DNA of 64,000 nt, taken from DASXMT01 sp963781305. GTDB lineage: Bacteria > Actinomycetota > Acidimicrobiia > Acidimicrobiales > RAAP-2. A program made the translations under genes and the position numbers. Below are positions 17,043-25,229 of the stretch, one piece after another. The notes beneath the pieces are model-generated. The model did no database searches. It was not told the origin of the DNA and worked only from the letters and a program-made list of their open reading frames with translations. The stretch covers positions 1,054,001 through 1,118,000 of the forward strand of contig CAWAFL010000011.1 of assembly GCA_963781305.1 (NCBI GenBank), given 5' to 3'. How positions within the stretch are numbered: position 1 is the first letter of the stretch; each line of letters begins with the position of its first letter.

Positions 17043-18272
17043 ATGACAGTGTCAGAGGCGTCGGACGTGATCCACAGTCGGCTCGCCGAACGGGTGCGAT
17101 CGGCTCCCGCTCCCTTCTTCCCCGACCCGTCTGTCCCCGTCCGCTTCAACTTCGATCAGGGGATCCCGGCCCCGGAGTCGTACCCGGTCGACGACCTGGC
17201 CGACTACGCGGCGAAGGCCATCAGGACCGGCGGGATCGCCGCCTGCGAGTACGCCGCCGGAGGCATGGAGGAGATGGGGAAGGGATACATCGGCCTCAGG
17301 GAGGTGCTGGCCGATCGTCTGTCCCGGCGCGAGGGCCACTCCTTCAACCGCCAGAACGTGCTCCTCGGCAACGGCTCGTCGAACGCCCTCTCGCTGTGCG
17401 CCGCCGCCCTCCTCGATCCCGGCGACGGGGTCATCGTGGAGTCGCTCTCGTATCCCTTCATGCTCAAGTACCTCGCCGGACGGGGCGCCGACGTCCGAAC
17501 CGTTCCCCTGGATGACGAGGGGATGGACATCGACGCGGTGGAAGCACAGCTGGAGGCCTTCCGGGCCGAGGGGGTCACGCCCAAGCTCATCTACACGATC
17601 GCCACCTTCCAGGTTCCGACAGGATCCGTCCTGTCCTTGGCTCGTCGGGAGCGTCTGGTCCAGTTGGCCGCGGAGTGGAACGTCTTCGTGATCGAGGACA
17701 ACTGCTACTACGACATGTACCTCGACACGCCGCCCCCGCCCACGCTGCTCAGCCTGGACACCTCCGGCCTGGTGATCCAGACCGACAGCTTCAGCAAGAT
17801 CCTGGCCCCGGGCCTGCGCGTCGGGTACGCCACAGCCCACGAGACGATCATCGACGCCTTGGCCACGGTGCGCGAGGACCATGGCGTGAACCAGATGCTC
17901 CCGCGCCTGTTAGAGGCCTACATCAACGACGGGATGCTCGAGCCCCACATCGAGCGGGCCCGCGCCATCAACCGGGACAAGCGGGATGCGGCGTTGGCCG
18001 CGCTGAACGAGCACTGTGTCCCGTTGGTGTCCTTCGCCGTCCCCAACGGCGGGATCTACTTCTGGCTCGAGATCGCGCCCGGCATCGATCTGGGAAAGGT
18101 CAGCGCCCACATGGAGGCCGAGGGCGTGGCCTGCCGACCGGGCGAGCGTTTCACCGGGGACACCAGCGGACGCCAGTTCCTGCGCATGGCCTTCTTGCCC
18201 GTGCCCGCAGAAGAGCTCGTGTTCGGCGTCGAAGCCATGGGACGGGCCTTGAAGGCGGCAGCCGCCGGGTAG
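17043..18272 (+). CDS. PLP-dependent fold-type I aminotransferase (2-aminoadipate aminotransferase/MocR-core type)
   Basis: 409 residues from the ATG at 17043, preceded by AGGGGAGGAC. LGNGSSNALSLCAAALLDPGD (~113-133) binds the PLP phosphate, EDNCYYDMYLD (~219-229) carries the Asp/Tyr pair contacting the cofactor, and TDSFSKILAPGLRVGY gives the Schiff-base Lys near residue 252. No N-terminal GntR domain is present, so it is a plain aminotransferase. Substrate unknown; RidA immediately upstream and an SMP-30 lactonase before that suggest a small amino- or sugar-acid catabolic unit (inference). Confidence 0.87.
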   Translation: MTVSEASDVIHSRLAERVRSAPAPFFPDPSVPVRFNFDQGIPAPESYPVDDLADYAAKAIRTGGIAACEYAAGGMEEMGKGYIGLREVLADRLSRREGHSFNRQNVLLGNGSSNALSLCAAALLDPGDGVIVESLSYPFMLKYLAGRGADVRTVPLDDEGMDIDAVEAQLEAFRAEGVTPKLIYTIATFQVPTGSVLSLARRERLVQLAAEWNVFVIEDNCYYDMYLDTPPPPTLLSLDTSGLVIQTDSFSKILAPGLRVGYATAHETIIDALATVREDHGVNQMLPRLLEAYINDGMLEPHIERARAINRDKRDAALAALNEHCVPLVSFAVPNGGIYFWLEIAPGIDLGKVSAHMEAEGVACRPGERFTGDTSGRQFLRMAFLPVPAEELVFGVEAMGRALKAAAAG

Positions 18273-18284
18273 CGAGCTGGTGCT

Positions 18285-18896
18285 CTAGGGCCGCCGTCCG
18301 GTCCACGCCACCAGGCGCTCGATCAGGGGGCGGTCTCCGCTGATCGACACCGGTGGACCGAAGGGGACCTCCGGGGCCCTGGTCGGTGGGAGGAAGCGTT
18401 CGAAGGCGAAGAGGGTGGCGGCGACGATGCCGTCGTCCCACGCCGGTCGTTGCCCGGTGGCGGTGGCCAGGTCCCACGTGTGGATGGTCAGCTCGCCCGT
18501 GTAGAAGGTCGCCACCGCGGTGCCCGGAAGCTCGCCGAACGGCAGCACCATGATGCGCTGGAGCACACCGGGGTCGGCCCAGGCCACCTCCACCTGGTGT
18601 GCGGCCTCGTTCCAGACTTCGACCCAGCCCGTGTCGGCCACGTGGGAGGTCGGCGCTACGGCGAAGGCGTCCTCGCCTCGGCCCACCGCGGCCACTCGGC
18701 GCAGGACGAAGACCATATGCCCGAGCAGGTCCCGAACGGCGAAGTCCGTGCACGGCGTCGGACGGCCCAGCTGAACGGGGTCGACCCGGGCGATGGCTTC
18801 ACCGCCGAGGGCGATGGCGCTGGCCAGGCCGACCCGGGGATCGGCGTCGCCCTGAGGTGTGAGTTCCTGTGGATTGTGCGTCGTGGTGTTTGTCAT
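18285..18896 (-). CDS. TIGR03086-type DinB-fold protein (mycothiol-dependent isomerase-like)
   Basis: 203 residues from the ATG at 18896. TPCTDFAVRDLLGHMVFVLRR (~50-70) has the C..D..vrdLlgH motif of the mycothiol maleylpyruvate isomerase N-terminal fold, and FYTGELTIHTWDLATATGQ (~140-158) the second metal-ligand block with its conserved H-x-W-D-L. These proteins bind a metal through three His. The gene is divergent from a WYL regulator 62 bases away, a pairing common in actinobacteria. Confidence 0.8.
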   Translation of the reverse strand: MTNTTTHNPQELTPQGDADPRVGLASAIALGGEAIARVDPVQLGRPTPCTDFAVRDLLGHMVFVLRRVAAVGRGEDAFAVAPTSHVADTGWVEVWNEAAHQVEVAWADPGVLQRIMVLPFGELPGTAVATFYTGELTIHTWDLATATGQRPAWDDGIVAATLFAFERFLPPTRAPEVPFGPPVSISGDRPLIERLVAWTGRRP

Positions 18897-18929
18897 GACG
18901 CCATCTTCTGCTCGTGAACTGGACACCTT

Positions 18930-18937
18930 GTGGCCAC
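18930..18937. promoter_or_regulatory. Palindrome in the divergent DinB/WYL promoter gap
   Basis: The perfect 8-base palindrome GTGGCCAC sits midway between the two starts, flanked by ccTT and TTTgg. It is a candidate operator for the WYL regulator; short palindromes of this size also occur by chance. Confidence 0.25.
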
Positions 18938-18958
18938 TTTGGCTGCCATGCTGTATCT

Positions 18959-19927
18959 GTGCGTGCCGACCGTCTCGTTGCCTGCCTGTTGATCCTGCAA
19001 GCAAAAGGTCGGGTCACCGCGTCCGAACTGGCCGAGGAGCTCGAGATCTCCGAGCGCACGGCCCGCCGAGACCTCGAGGGCCTGGCCATGGCCGGGCTCC
19101 CCGTCTACTCGCAGCCCGGACGGGGAGGGGGATGGTCGCTCCTCGGCGGGGCCCGCACCGACCTGACCGGCCTCACCGCAGCCGAGTCGCGCACCCTGTT
19201 CCTGGTGGCCGGTCCGTCCTCCTCGGCCACCCCCGAAGTCAAGGCCGCCCTGCGCAAGCTGGTGCAAGCCCTTCCCGAGACCTTCCGGGCCGAGGCCGAG
19301 TCGGCCGCATCTGCCGTCGTGCTCGACCCCACCAGCTGGGGCTATGACAACGCACCGGCGCCGGTTCATCTCGACGTGTTGCAACGGGCCACCGTCGACG
19401 GGCGCCAGGTCCGGCTCGGATATGTGGCGCGGGACCAGGCCGAGACCGAGCGAACCGTGCACCCGCTGGGTCTCGTGGCCAAACGGTCGGTGTGGTACCT
19501 GGTGGCGAACACGGACGCCGGGATGCGCACCTTCCGGCTCAGTCGGGTCCGGTCGGTCGTCGTCACCGACGACCCCGTGGAGCGGCCAGAAGGCTTCGAC
19601 CTGGCCACGACGTGGAAGTCGGTGGTGGAGGCGGTCGACGAGCGCCGAGGGGAGGGCAGGGTCGTGGCCCGGGCCGACCCGGACCTCATCCCACTCCTGC
19701 GGATGGTGTTCGGGAACCAGCTCTCGACGGGTGGGATTGCCGGCGACGGGCGCATCGAGCTCGAGATTGCTGGCCTGAGCGTTGACTCAGGCGCCGGGCA
19801 GCTCGCCGGGTTCGGCTCCCGCATGGAGGTCATCGAGCCCATCGGGATCCGGGAGCGACTGGCCGTGCTCGGTGCGCAGCTCACTGGCGTCTACGGGCAA
19901 CCGGTCGAGCCCGGTTCGGGGTCGTAG
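18959..19927 (+). CDS. WYL-domain transcriptional regulator (YafY type)
   Basis: 322 residues from a GTG at 18959, giving the usual beginning M-RADRLVACLLILQAKGRV; an earlier GTG (18914) adds only a Cys/His-rich stretch covering the promoter. HTH (~1-60; TASELAEELEISERTARRDL), Gly-rich wing, WYL domain (~130-215; VHPLGLVAKRSVWYLVANT) and C-terminal dimer extension. WYL proteins sense ligands, often nucleotides or nucleic acid fragments, and typically control a divergent DinB-fold gene as here. Confidence 0.88.
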   Translation: MRADRLVACLLILQAKGRVTASELAEELEISERTARRDLEGLAMAGLPVYSQPGRGGGWSLLGGARTDLTGLTAAESRTLFLVAGPSSSATPEVKAALRKLVQALPETFRAEAESAASAVVLDPTSWGYDNAPAPVHLDVLQRATVDGRQVRLGYVARDQAETERTVHPLGLVAKRSVWYLVANTDAGMRTFRLSRVRSVVVTDDPVERPEGFDLATTWKSVVEAVDERRGEGRVVARADPDLIPLLRMVFGNQLSTGGIAGDGRIELEIAGLSVDSGAGQLAGFGSRMEVIEPIGIRERLAVLGAQLTGVYGQPVEPGSGS

Positions 19928-20313
19928 CCCCGAGCAGCCGGGCGGCTGTTCCTTTGGGGAGCAGTGGTCACCCAGGGGCCGAATTGCCGCGGTCAGCTCC
20001 TGACGACCGGTCGGCCCAGGTTACGGCGAGGTGTGCCAAGGTTTGGGCGCCCATCCATATCGGGCTGACCTGCACATATGTACTCGAGAACTATGTTGGG
20101 GGCTTAAAGGTCATGGCCGTCGGGCATCGATGTCCAGGTCAGGGTGATCTGGGTTTTTCCACCGATGACCGGGCTAAGTGTGGACATCGCAGGGCCTCGT
20201 GGGCCATACTGTTCGTTCCGCATATTTTCGCCGGGCGGCCGCATTTTCCCAGGTCACTGAGACGAACTTTTGGCGGTGTGACCCTGTATCCCGAACTAGG
20301 AAGTGAAGTTCCC
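19928..20313 (+). promoter_or_regulatory. Long leader/promoter region of the whiB gene
   Basis: 386 bases without a supported gene; the frame running into whiB from 19954 lacks similarity before the whiB ATG. A reasonable promoter is TGGACA (20181-20186), 18 bases, CATACT (20205-20210), which would give a ~100-base untranslated leader. whiB genes in actinobacteria often have long leaders. Promoter identity is inference. Confidence 0.35.
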
Positions 20314-20544
20314 ATGATTGCCACCTGGCGTAAGCACGCAGCCTGCCGGGGCATCGACCCAGACGTGTTCTACCCGGCTTCCGATGAGGAGGCCGGCGCA
20401 GCCAAAGCTGTCTGCGATGAGTGCGCAGTACGCGAGGCCTGCCTGGAGCACGCCCTGGCCAATCGGGAGCGAGAGGGTGTTTGGGGCGGTGCTACCGAAA
20501 GGGAGCGCCGCCGGATCCACCGGCAGCGCCGCAAGTCGGCCTGA
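20314..20544 (+). CDS. WhiB-family iron-sulfur transcription factor
   Basis: 76 residues. Four Cys at 11, 34, 37 and 43 (C-x22-C-x2-C-x5-C) ligate a [4Fe-4S] cluster; GVWGG at 55-59 is the sigma-factor-contact turn; the C-terminal RERRRIHRQRRKSA is the basic DNA-binding tail. WhiB proteins bind region 4 of the housekeeping sigma factor and respond to NO or O2. Short length and sequence order are closest to the WhiB1 type, but paralogue assignment is not secure. The ATG at 20314 gives the standard Wbl N-terminus (W-x-x-x-A-x-C). Confidence 0.92.
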   Translation: MIATWRKHAACRGIDPDVFYPASDEEAGAAKAVCDECAVREACLEHALANREREGVWGGATERERRRIHRQRRKSA

Positions 20545-20718
20545 TCCCGGATCGGCCTGGACGCACCTCGCGGTGACGTGGTCCGGGCCGGACGCCCGCC
20601 GGGTGCCGCGGCACTCGAAGCCGGGGCCGAGGGCAACATCGGAAAGCTTGCGCGCTAAGCCGCCGGCGATGGACAATCTGCGCGGCCAGACACCAGAACG
20701 GCCCGGAGGGATCAATTC

Positions 20719-21480
20719 ATGCCGACGTTCGACCGGGCAGGAGCGCGGATCTTCTACGAGTCCCACGGGACCGGGCCGGCACTGCTGCTGACCCACGGCT
20801 TCAGTGCCACCTCGTCTATGTGGTCGCCACAGATCGAGCCCCTTTCGCGCGACCACACCGTCGTCGTTTGGGACATTCGCGGTCATGGACGCACCACTGC
20901 GCCAGATGAGGACGGTTCGTTCACCGCAGAGGCGACGCTCGCCGACATGGCCATGGTCCTCGACGTCTGCGGGATCGACCGCGCCGTCATGGGCGGCCTG
21001 TCGCTTGGGGGCTACCTGTCCCTCGCCTTCCGATTGCTGCACCCCGATCGCGTGTCGGGGCTGATCATCGCCGACAGTGGCCCGGGGTTCCGGAAGGACG
21101 AAGCCCGGGCCAAGTGGAACGACGACTCGGAACGGATCGCCACCAGCATCGAACAGAACGGCGCGGCCGAACGCACCGCAGCAATGGGCATAGACCCCGG
21201 CGCCCATCGCTCGATGTCCGGGTTGGCCAGCGCGGCTCGGGGCATCTTGCCCCAGCGCGATAGCGGCGTGATCGACTCGTTGTCGTCCATCGACGTCCCC
21301 ACCCTCCTGCTGGTGGGCGCCGATGATGCCCCGTTCCTGACCAGTGCCGAGTACATGGAGCGCCGCATTCCCGGCGCCTCCCTGGTGGTGATCCCCGATG
21401 CCGGCCATGCCGCCAACGTGGACCAACCCGAAGCGTTCACTGCTGCCGTTGCCGATTTCCTGTCGTCGGCGGGTCTCTGA
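20719..21480 (+). CDS. Alpha/beta-fold hydrolase
   Basis: 253 residues with a GGAGGG ribosome site. HGFSATSSMW (~27-36) forms the oxyanion hole, GLSLGG places the nucleophile at about Ser95, VGADDAPF supplies the acid (~204) and PDAGHAANVDQPEAF the His (~231). This is the 3-oxoadipate enol-lactonase/haloperoxidase-like branch; substrate not predictable. It is followed 90 bases later by a Nudix gene on the same strand. Confidence 0.87.
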   Translation: MPTFDRAGARIFYESHGTGPALLLTHGFSATSSMWSPQIEPLSRDHTVVVWDIRGHGRTTAPDEDGSFTAEATLADMAMVLDVCGIDRAVMGGLSLGGYLSLAFRLLHPDRVSGLIIADSGPGFRKDEARAKWNDDSERIATSIEQNGAAERTAAMGIDPGAHRSMSGLASAARGILPQRDSGVIDSLSSIDVPTLLLVGADDAPFLTSAEYMERRIPGASLVVIPDAGHAANVDQPEAFTAAVADFLSSAGL

Positions 21481-21570
21481 CCCCTGTCCGCACCGGGCCG
21501 GATCGGCCACCAGCCCCGGGCCGGTTCCGCATGGCGAATGCGGCCGTGTGGTAGGGATTGCAGTACCGGT

Positions 21571-22137
21571 ATGTCCGATCCCGTCGCCAGCCTCCGAATC
21601 GCGGTCGAGGCTCATCCACCTGGTGACCTCCGCGAGCTTGCCTCCAGAGACATGTTCCTCACCGAGCTGGATCGCCTTCCCCATCCCTTGGACGAGCGCT
21701 ACGGGCCCGTCCACGTCACCGCCTCGGGAGTGGTGGTCGGGCCCCGGGGCACGATCCTGATCAAGCACCGTCGCCTGCATCGCTGGATGCAACCCGGCGG
21801 GCACATCGAGCCCGGCGAAACCCCCGAATTGGCGGCGGTGCGCGAGTGCATCGAGGAGACGGGGCTCCCCGTCGAACATCCGAGCGATGGCCCCATCCTC
21901 ATCCATCTCGACGTCCATGAGGCGTCCAAGGGGCACACCCACCTCGACGTGCGCTACCTGCTCGTGGCCCCCGACGAGGACCCCGATCCGCCCGAAGGCG
22001 AGAGCCAGGAGGTCCGGTGGTTCAGCTGGGACGAGGCGTCGGCCACCGCCGACGAGTCGTTGCAGGGAGCCCTTCGTGTGGCCCGTAGTCTCATTGGTGC
22101 GCCGGGGGGATCCGATCTCCCCCGACGAACCGACTGA
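21571..22137 (+). CDS. Nudix hydrolase
   Basis: 188 residues from the ATG at 21571. The Nudix box (pattern GX5EX7REUXEEXGU) covers residues ~77-99: GGHIEPGETPELAAVRE then CIEETGL. All catalytic Glu are present, so it should hydrolyse a nucleoside diphosphate-linked substrate using divalent metal. It lies ten bases before the zinc-ribbon gene and is likely co-transcribed. Confidence 0.9.
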   Translation: MSDPVASLRIAVEAHPPGDLRELASRDMFLTELDRLPHPLDERYGPVHVTASGVVVGPRGTILIKHRRLHRWMQPGGHIEPGETPELAAVRECIEETGLPVEHPSDGPILIHLDVHEASKGHTHLDVRYLLVAPDEDPDPPEGESQEVRWFSWDEASATADESLQGALRVARSLIGAPGGSDLPRRTD

Positions 22138-22147
22138 GAGGTACTGC

Positions 22148-22864
22148 ATGGCCGAGCCGTTCGACACCTTGCTGCTCGTACAGGAGCACGACACGACGAT
22201 CAACCAGCTACGCCACCGCAAGGTGACCATGGCCGAGCGAAGGGAGCTGACCGAGCTCGAGGCGCGCCACGCCGCGCTCGACGCCGCCGCCGGCGAGTTG
22301 CGAGTCCAGGTAGAAGACCTGGCCGCCCGCCAAGGCTCGATCGAGGAGCAGATCGCCGCGTCGGCCAAGCGGCGACATGAGATCGAACAGCGGATGCTCA
22401 GCGGCGACATGTCGGCCTCACGTGACCTCCAAGCCATGGACACCGAGGTGCACCATCTGGCCGAGCGGCAGGCCGTGTTGGAGGAGCAGGAGCTCGAGCT
22501 GCTCGAGGAGGAGGACCCGCTGGACACCGCCCTGGCCGAGAACACCAGCTCGGCTGAAGCGATGGTGGCCGAGGAGGAACGACTCCGGCTGGCGGTGGCG
22601 GCGAACGAGTCCGACATCGATGCAGAGATCGAAACGGAGCTGGCTGCGAGGGCGGTGCAGGCCGCCGTCCTGCCCGCCGATCTGGTCGCCCGCTACGAGA
22701 AGATCCGGGACCACCTGGGTGGCGTGGGGGCGGCGCGCTTGATCGAGAACCACTGCGACGGGTGCCACCTGGTGATGCCCTCGATGGAGGTGGAGCGCAT
22801 CCGCCGCCTTCCTGCCGACCAGATCGCCACGTGCGACCAGTGCGGTCGCATCCTGGTCCGCTGA
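22148..22864 (+). CDS. Coiled-coil protein with C-terminal C4 zinc ribbon (DUF164/CdsZ-like)
   Basis: 238 residues. Residues ~10-180 are heptad-rich Glu/Ala/Leu helix (long antiparallel coiled coil); the C-terminus has CDGC (~211) and CDQC (~230), a C4 zinc ribbon. The family is widespread and essential in some bacteria; proposed roles involve secretion or RNA/translation factors but are unsettled. In mycobacteria the homologue (Rv2229c) sits beside an RNase HI-phosphatase gene; here a histidine phosphatase follows, echoing that neighbourhood. Confidence 0.85.
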   Translation: MAEPFDTLLLVQEHDTTINQLRHRKVTMAERRELTELEARHAALDAAAGELRVQVEDLAARQGSIEEQIAASAKRRHEIEQRMLSGDMSASRDLQAMDTEVHHLAERQAVLEEQELELLEEEDPLDTALAENTSSAEAMVAEEERLRLAVAANESDIDAEIETELAARAVQAAVLPADLVARYEKIRDHLGGVGAARLIENHCDGCHLVMPSMEVERIRRLPADQIATCDQCGRILVR

Positions 22865-22925
22865 CCGCCGTGCCCGCCATGACCGCCGTGAGCTTCCTGA
22901 CCGCCGTGAGCTTGGTGAGCCCTGT
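22865..22925 (+). repeat. Degenerate direct repeats in a spacer
   Basis: Three imperfect copies of tgaccgccgtgagctt fill the 67-base gap between the zinc-ribbon and phosphatase genes. One of many short arrays in this part of the window. Confidence 0.5.
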
Positions 22926-22931
22926 GCGCAC

Positions 22932-23576
22932 GTGTTGATCCTCGTCCGTCACGGCGAGTCGACCGGCAACGCCGCCGGACTGCTGATGGGGAGGATCGAT
23001 GCTCCCCTGACCGAACGAGGGCTGGCCCAGGCCAAGACCCTCGGTGGTTCGTTGTCGGGTGTCACCCGGGTGATATCGAGCCCGCTCGAGCGGGCCCGCG
23101 ACACCGCCGCCGCCCTGGACCTCGGGCTGCCCATCGAGATCGATGAACGGTGGGTGGAGCTGGACTACGGCGAGTTCGACGGCCAACCGCTCGGTTCGGT
23201 GCCCTCCGAGGTCTGGAAACGGTGGCGGAGCGATCCCCACTATCGACCCCCCGGGGGCGAGACACTGGCCGAAGCCGGCATCCGGGTGCGCTCGGCCTGC
23301 GATCAGCTGTTTACCGGCAGCGAGACCACCGGCAGCGAGACCACCGGCGCCAGGTCCGGCGATGTCGTGGTGGTCAGCCACGTCACGCCCATCAAGGCTG
23401 CCGTGTGCTGGGCCCTGGGCCTGGGCGACGAGGGAACGTGGCGGCTCTATCTAGCGACGGCCTCGATCACCCGAATCGCTTGGGGTGCCGGCTCCACGCC
23501 GGTCCTGCAGCGGTTCAACGAGACGCCATGGCAGGACGGTCCAGAGGAACGGATTCCGGCGGAAAAAACTAGGTAG
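22932..23576 (+). CDS. Histidine phosphatase family protein (phosphoglycerate-mutase-like)
   Basis: 214 residues. The RHGEST motif at the extreme N-terminus carries the phospho-accepting His; a second His occurs in VVVSHVTPIKAAVCWALG (~156-173). WVELDYGEFDGQ is the usual helical segment with acidic general-acid candidate. Residues ~128-142 contain a duplicated 'GSETT' stretch (ETTGSETTGA) from a small tandem repeat. Start is the GTG at 22932. The 3' end overlaps the convergent MFS gene by eight bases. Confidence 0.85.
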   Translation: MLILVRHGESTGNAAGLLMGRIDAPLTERGLAQAKTLGGSLSGVTRVISSPLERARDTAAALDLGLPIEIDERWVELDYGEFDGQPLGSVPSEVWKRWRSDPHYRPPGGETLAEAGIRVRSACDQLFTGSETTGSETTGARSGDVVVVSHVTPIKAAVCWALGLGDEGTWRLYLATASITRIAWGAGSTPVLQRFNETPWQDGPEERIPAEKTR

Positions 23577-25092
23577 GAAGAGCCTCCGCAGGAAGAGGCT
23601 CAGAAGGCACAGCCTCGGTAGGCGGGGTCTCAGCAGGCACAGTCTCGATATGCGGCGGACCCCTCAGGCCGGCCAGCACGGCGGCTACGGCGGCCAGCGC
23701 GGCCAGGAACAAGAGCGCGGCGGTGAAGCCTCGTCCGATGTCCACCCGGCTCGCCGCCTCGCCTCCGGCCAGCGCGAAGACGAGCCCCGTGAAGGCCAGC
23801 CCCATTGCCGTGCCCATCCCCCTGGTCATGTTGAGGACGCCCGATGCCATCCCCGAGGACTCCTTGGGCGAGGCGCCCATGATGGCCGCATTGTTGGCCG
23901 GGGTGAACAGCCCGAGCCCGACGCCGATCAGGCCCAGCTCGACCACGAACAACCCGTGGCCCGGGTGGGTCAGGCCGAGGATACCGAGCATGATCGCAGT
24001 GAGGGCCATCCCGGTGACGGTCAGCGGCCGCGCCCCGAAGCGATCGACGGCCCGTCCGGCCAGCGGCGCCACCGCACCGAGGGCCAGGGGCATCACCGTG
24101 AGCTCCAGGCCTACGCGGGCAGCGCTGAGCCCTTGACCGCCCTCGAGCGCGAAGGGGACGACGAACAGGGTGCCGAACAGGACGAGGTAGGAGAGCAACC
24201 CGCTGGCGATGCCGGCCGAGAAGGCCGGACGCGAGAACAACGAGAGATCGAGCATGGGTGCGGGGGCCCGGCGTTCCCAACGTACGAATGCCGTTCCGCA
24301 CGCCACCGACACCACCAACAGGCCGATGATCTCGATCGAGCCCCAGCCCAGCCGGTTGCCGAACGAGACAGCCACCAGCAGGGCCACGATCGTCGGGGCG
24401 AAGAGCCCGAGTCCCACCCAGTCGAAGGCCACCCGGCGCTGGAGGTGGCGGCTGCGGGGGATGAACAACAACCCGGCGGCGATCCCGAGGATGCCCACCG
24501 GCACGTTGATCCAGAAGATCAGCCGCCACCCGGCTGCGCCCAGTAACAGGCCGCCGACGCTGGGCCCGAGGGCCAGGCCGAGGGCTTGGGCCGCCCCCTG
24601 GATGCCGATGGCCCGCCCCAGCGCTCGACGGGGTGCTGCCAGGTAGATGATGGCCACGCTGTTGGCCTGGAGCATGGCCGCCCCCAGTCCCTGGAGGACC
24701 CGGAAGCAGTCCAGGGCGATCAGGTTTGGAGCCAACCCGCAGAGGGCCGATCCGACGATGAAGACGCCGAACCCGTAGAGGTAGAGGAGCTTCCTTCCCA
24801 CCATGTCGGCGAACCGCCCGACCGCTGTCACGGTCGTGACCAGGACGAGGAGGTAGCTCAAGCCCACCCAGGTGACGGCGCCGACGCTGGTGTGGAAGTC
24901 CCGCTGGAGGGTGGGCAGCGCCAGGGTCACGATGCTGGCGTCGAGCTGGCCCATGAACGCACCGACGCACACGGCCGCAACCGCATACCGGTAGGCGTTG
25001 GGTCGGTCCCGGATCCTCGATGGGCGTCGTGGTTCGCTGAACATCCGGTGCCAGCCCGCGGCTGGCATGAGGTCGACGCCCGGCGAGGTCAT
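23569..25092 (-). CDS. DHA2-family MFS exporter
   Basis: 507 residues. GQLDASIVTLALPTLQRDF (~48-66) is DHA2 motif D1; GRFADMVGRK is motif A; FWINVPVG marks helix 6; about 14 membrane helices. The last ~25 residues are a repetitive Pro/Glu/Thr tail (VPAETPPTEAVPSEPLPAEA) produced by 15-base-scale repeats. It is divergent from a LysR regulator that is now broken, so control of this pump may be lost or altered. Confidence 0.88.
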   Translation of the reverse strand: MTSPGVDLMPAAGWHRMFSEPRRPSRIRDRPNAYRYAVAAVCVGAFMGQLDASIVTLALPTLQRDFHTSVGAVTWVGLSYLLVLVTTVTAVGRFADMVGRKLLYLYGFGVFIVGSALCGLAPNLIALDCFRVLQGLGAAMLQANSVAIIYLAAPRRALGRAIGIQGAAQALGLALGPSVGGLLLGAAGWRLIFWINVPVGILGIAAGLLFIPRSRHLQRRVAFDWVGLGLFAPTIVALLVAVSFGNRLGWGSIEIIGLLVVSVACGTAFVRWERRAPAPMLDLSLFSRPAFSAGIASGLLSYLVLFGTLFVVPFALEGGQGLSAARVGLELTVMPLALGAVAPLAGRAVDRFGARPLTVTGMALTAIMLGILGLTHPGHGLFVVELGLIGVGLGLFTPANNAAIMGASPKESSGMASGVLNMTRGMGTAMGLAFTGLVFALAGGEAASRVDIGRGFTAALLFLAALAAVAAVLAGLRGPPHIETVPAETPPTEAVPSEPLPAEALPT

Positions 25093-25226
25093 GCTTCCAT
25101 GATCGGGCAGCCCGACTCACAAGTCCAAGACATAAGTTCTGGGTAACCCATAAGCTGAGCAAATGAATATAGATAATAAAAAAGCTGGATACATGAACAA
25201 GCTGGATACATGAACAAGCTGGGTAT
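25093..25226. promoter_or_regulatory. MFS/LysR divergent promoter region with palindrome and 17-bp repeats
   Basis: AT-rich gap holding the perfect palindrome TGGGTAACCCA (25140-25150), flanked by ATAAG on both sides, a plausible LysR-type box. Closer to the LysR start are two perfect copies of AAGCTGGATACATGAAC (25182-25198, 25199-25215) and a third degenerate one running into the GTG start. Confidence 0.5.
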
Positions 25227-25229
25227 GTG
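25182..25229 (+). repeat. 17-bp tandem repeat abutting the LysR start codon
   Basis: Two perfect and one partial (AAGCTGGGTATGTGG) units. The third copy supplies the GTG start codon of the LysR gene and leaves no clear ribosome site. Confidence 0.75.

Noticed and set aside
20296..22617. Very long minus-strand frame (773 codons) across whiB, hydrolase and Nudix genes
   Set aside because: Antisense shadow of three well-supported plus-strand genes; translation is low-complexity Ser/Arg/Gly with no family character.
23630..25162. 510-codon minus-strand frame over the second DHA2 exporter
   Set aside because: Same-strand frame shadow of the exporter, Arg/Pro/Gly-rich, no membrane helices.
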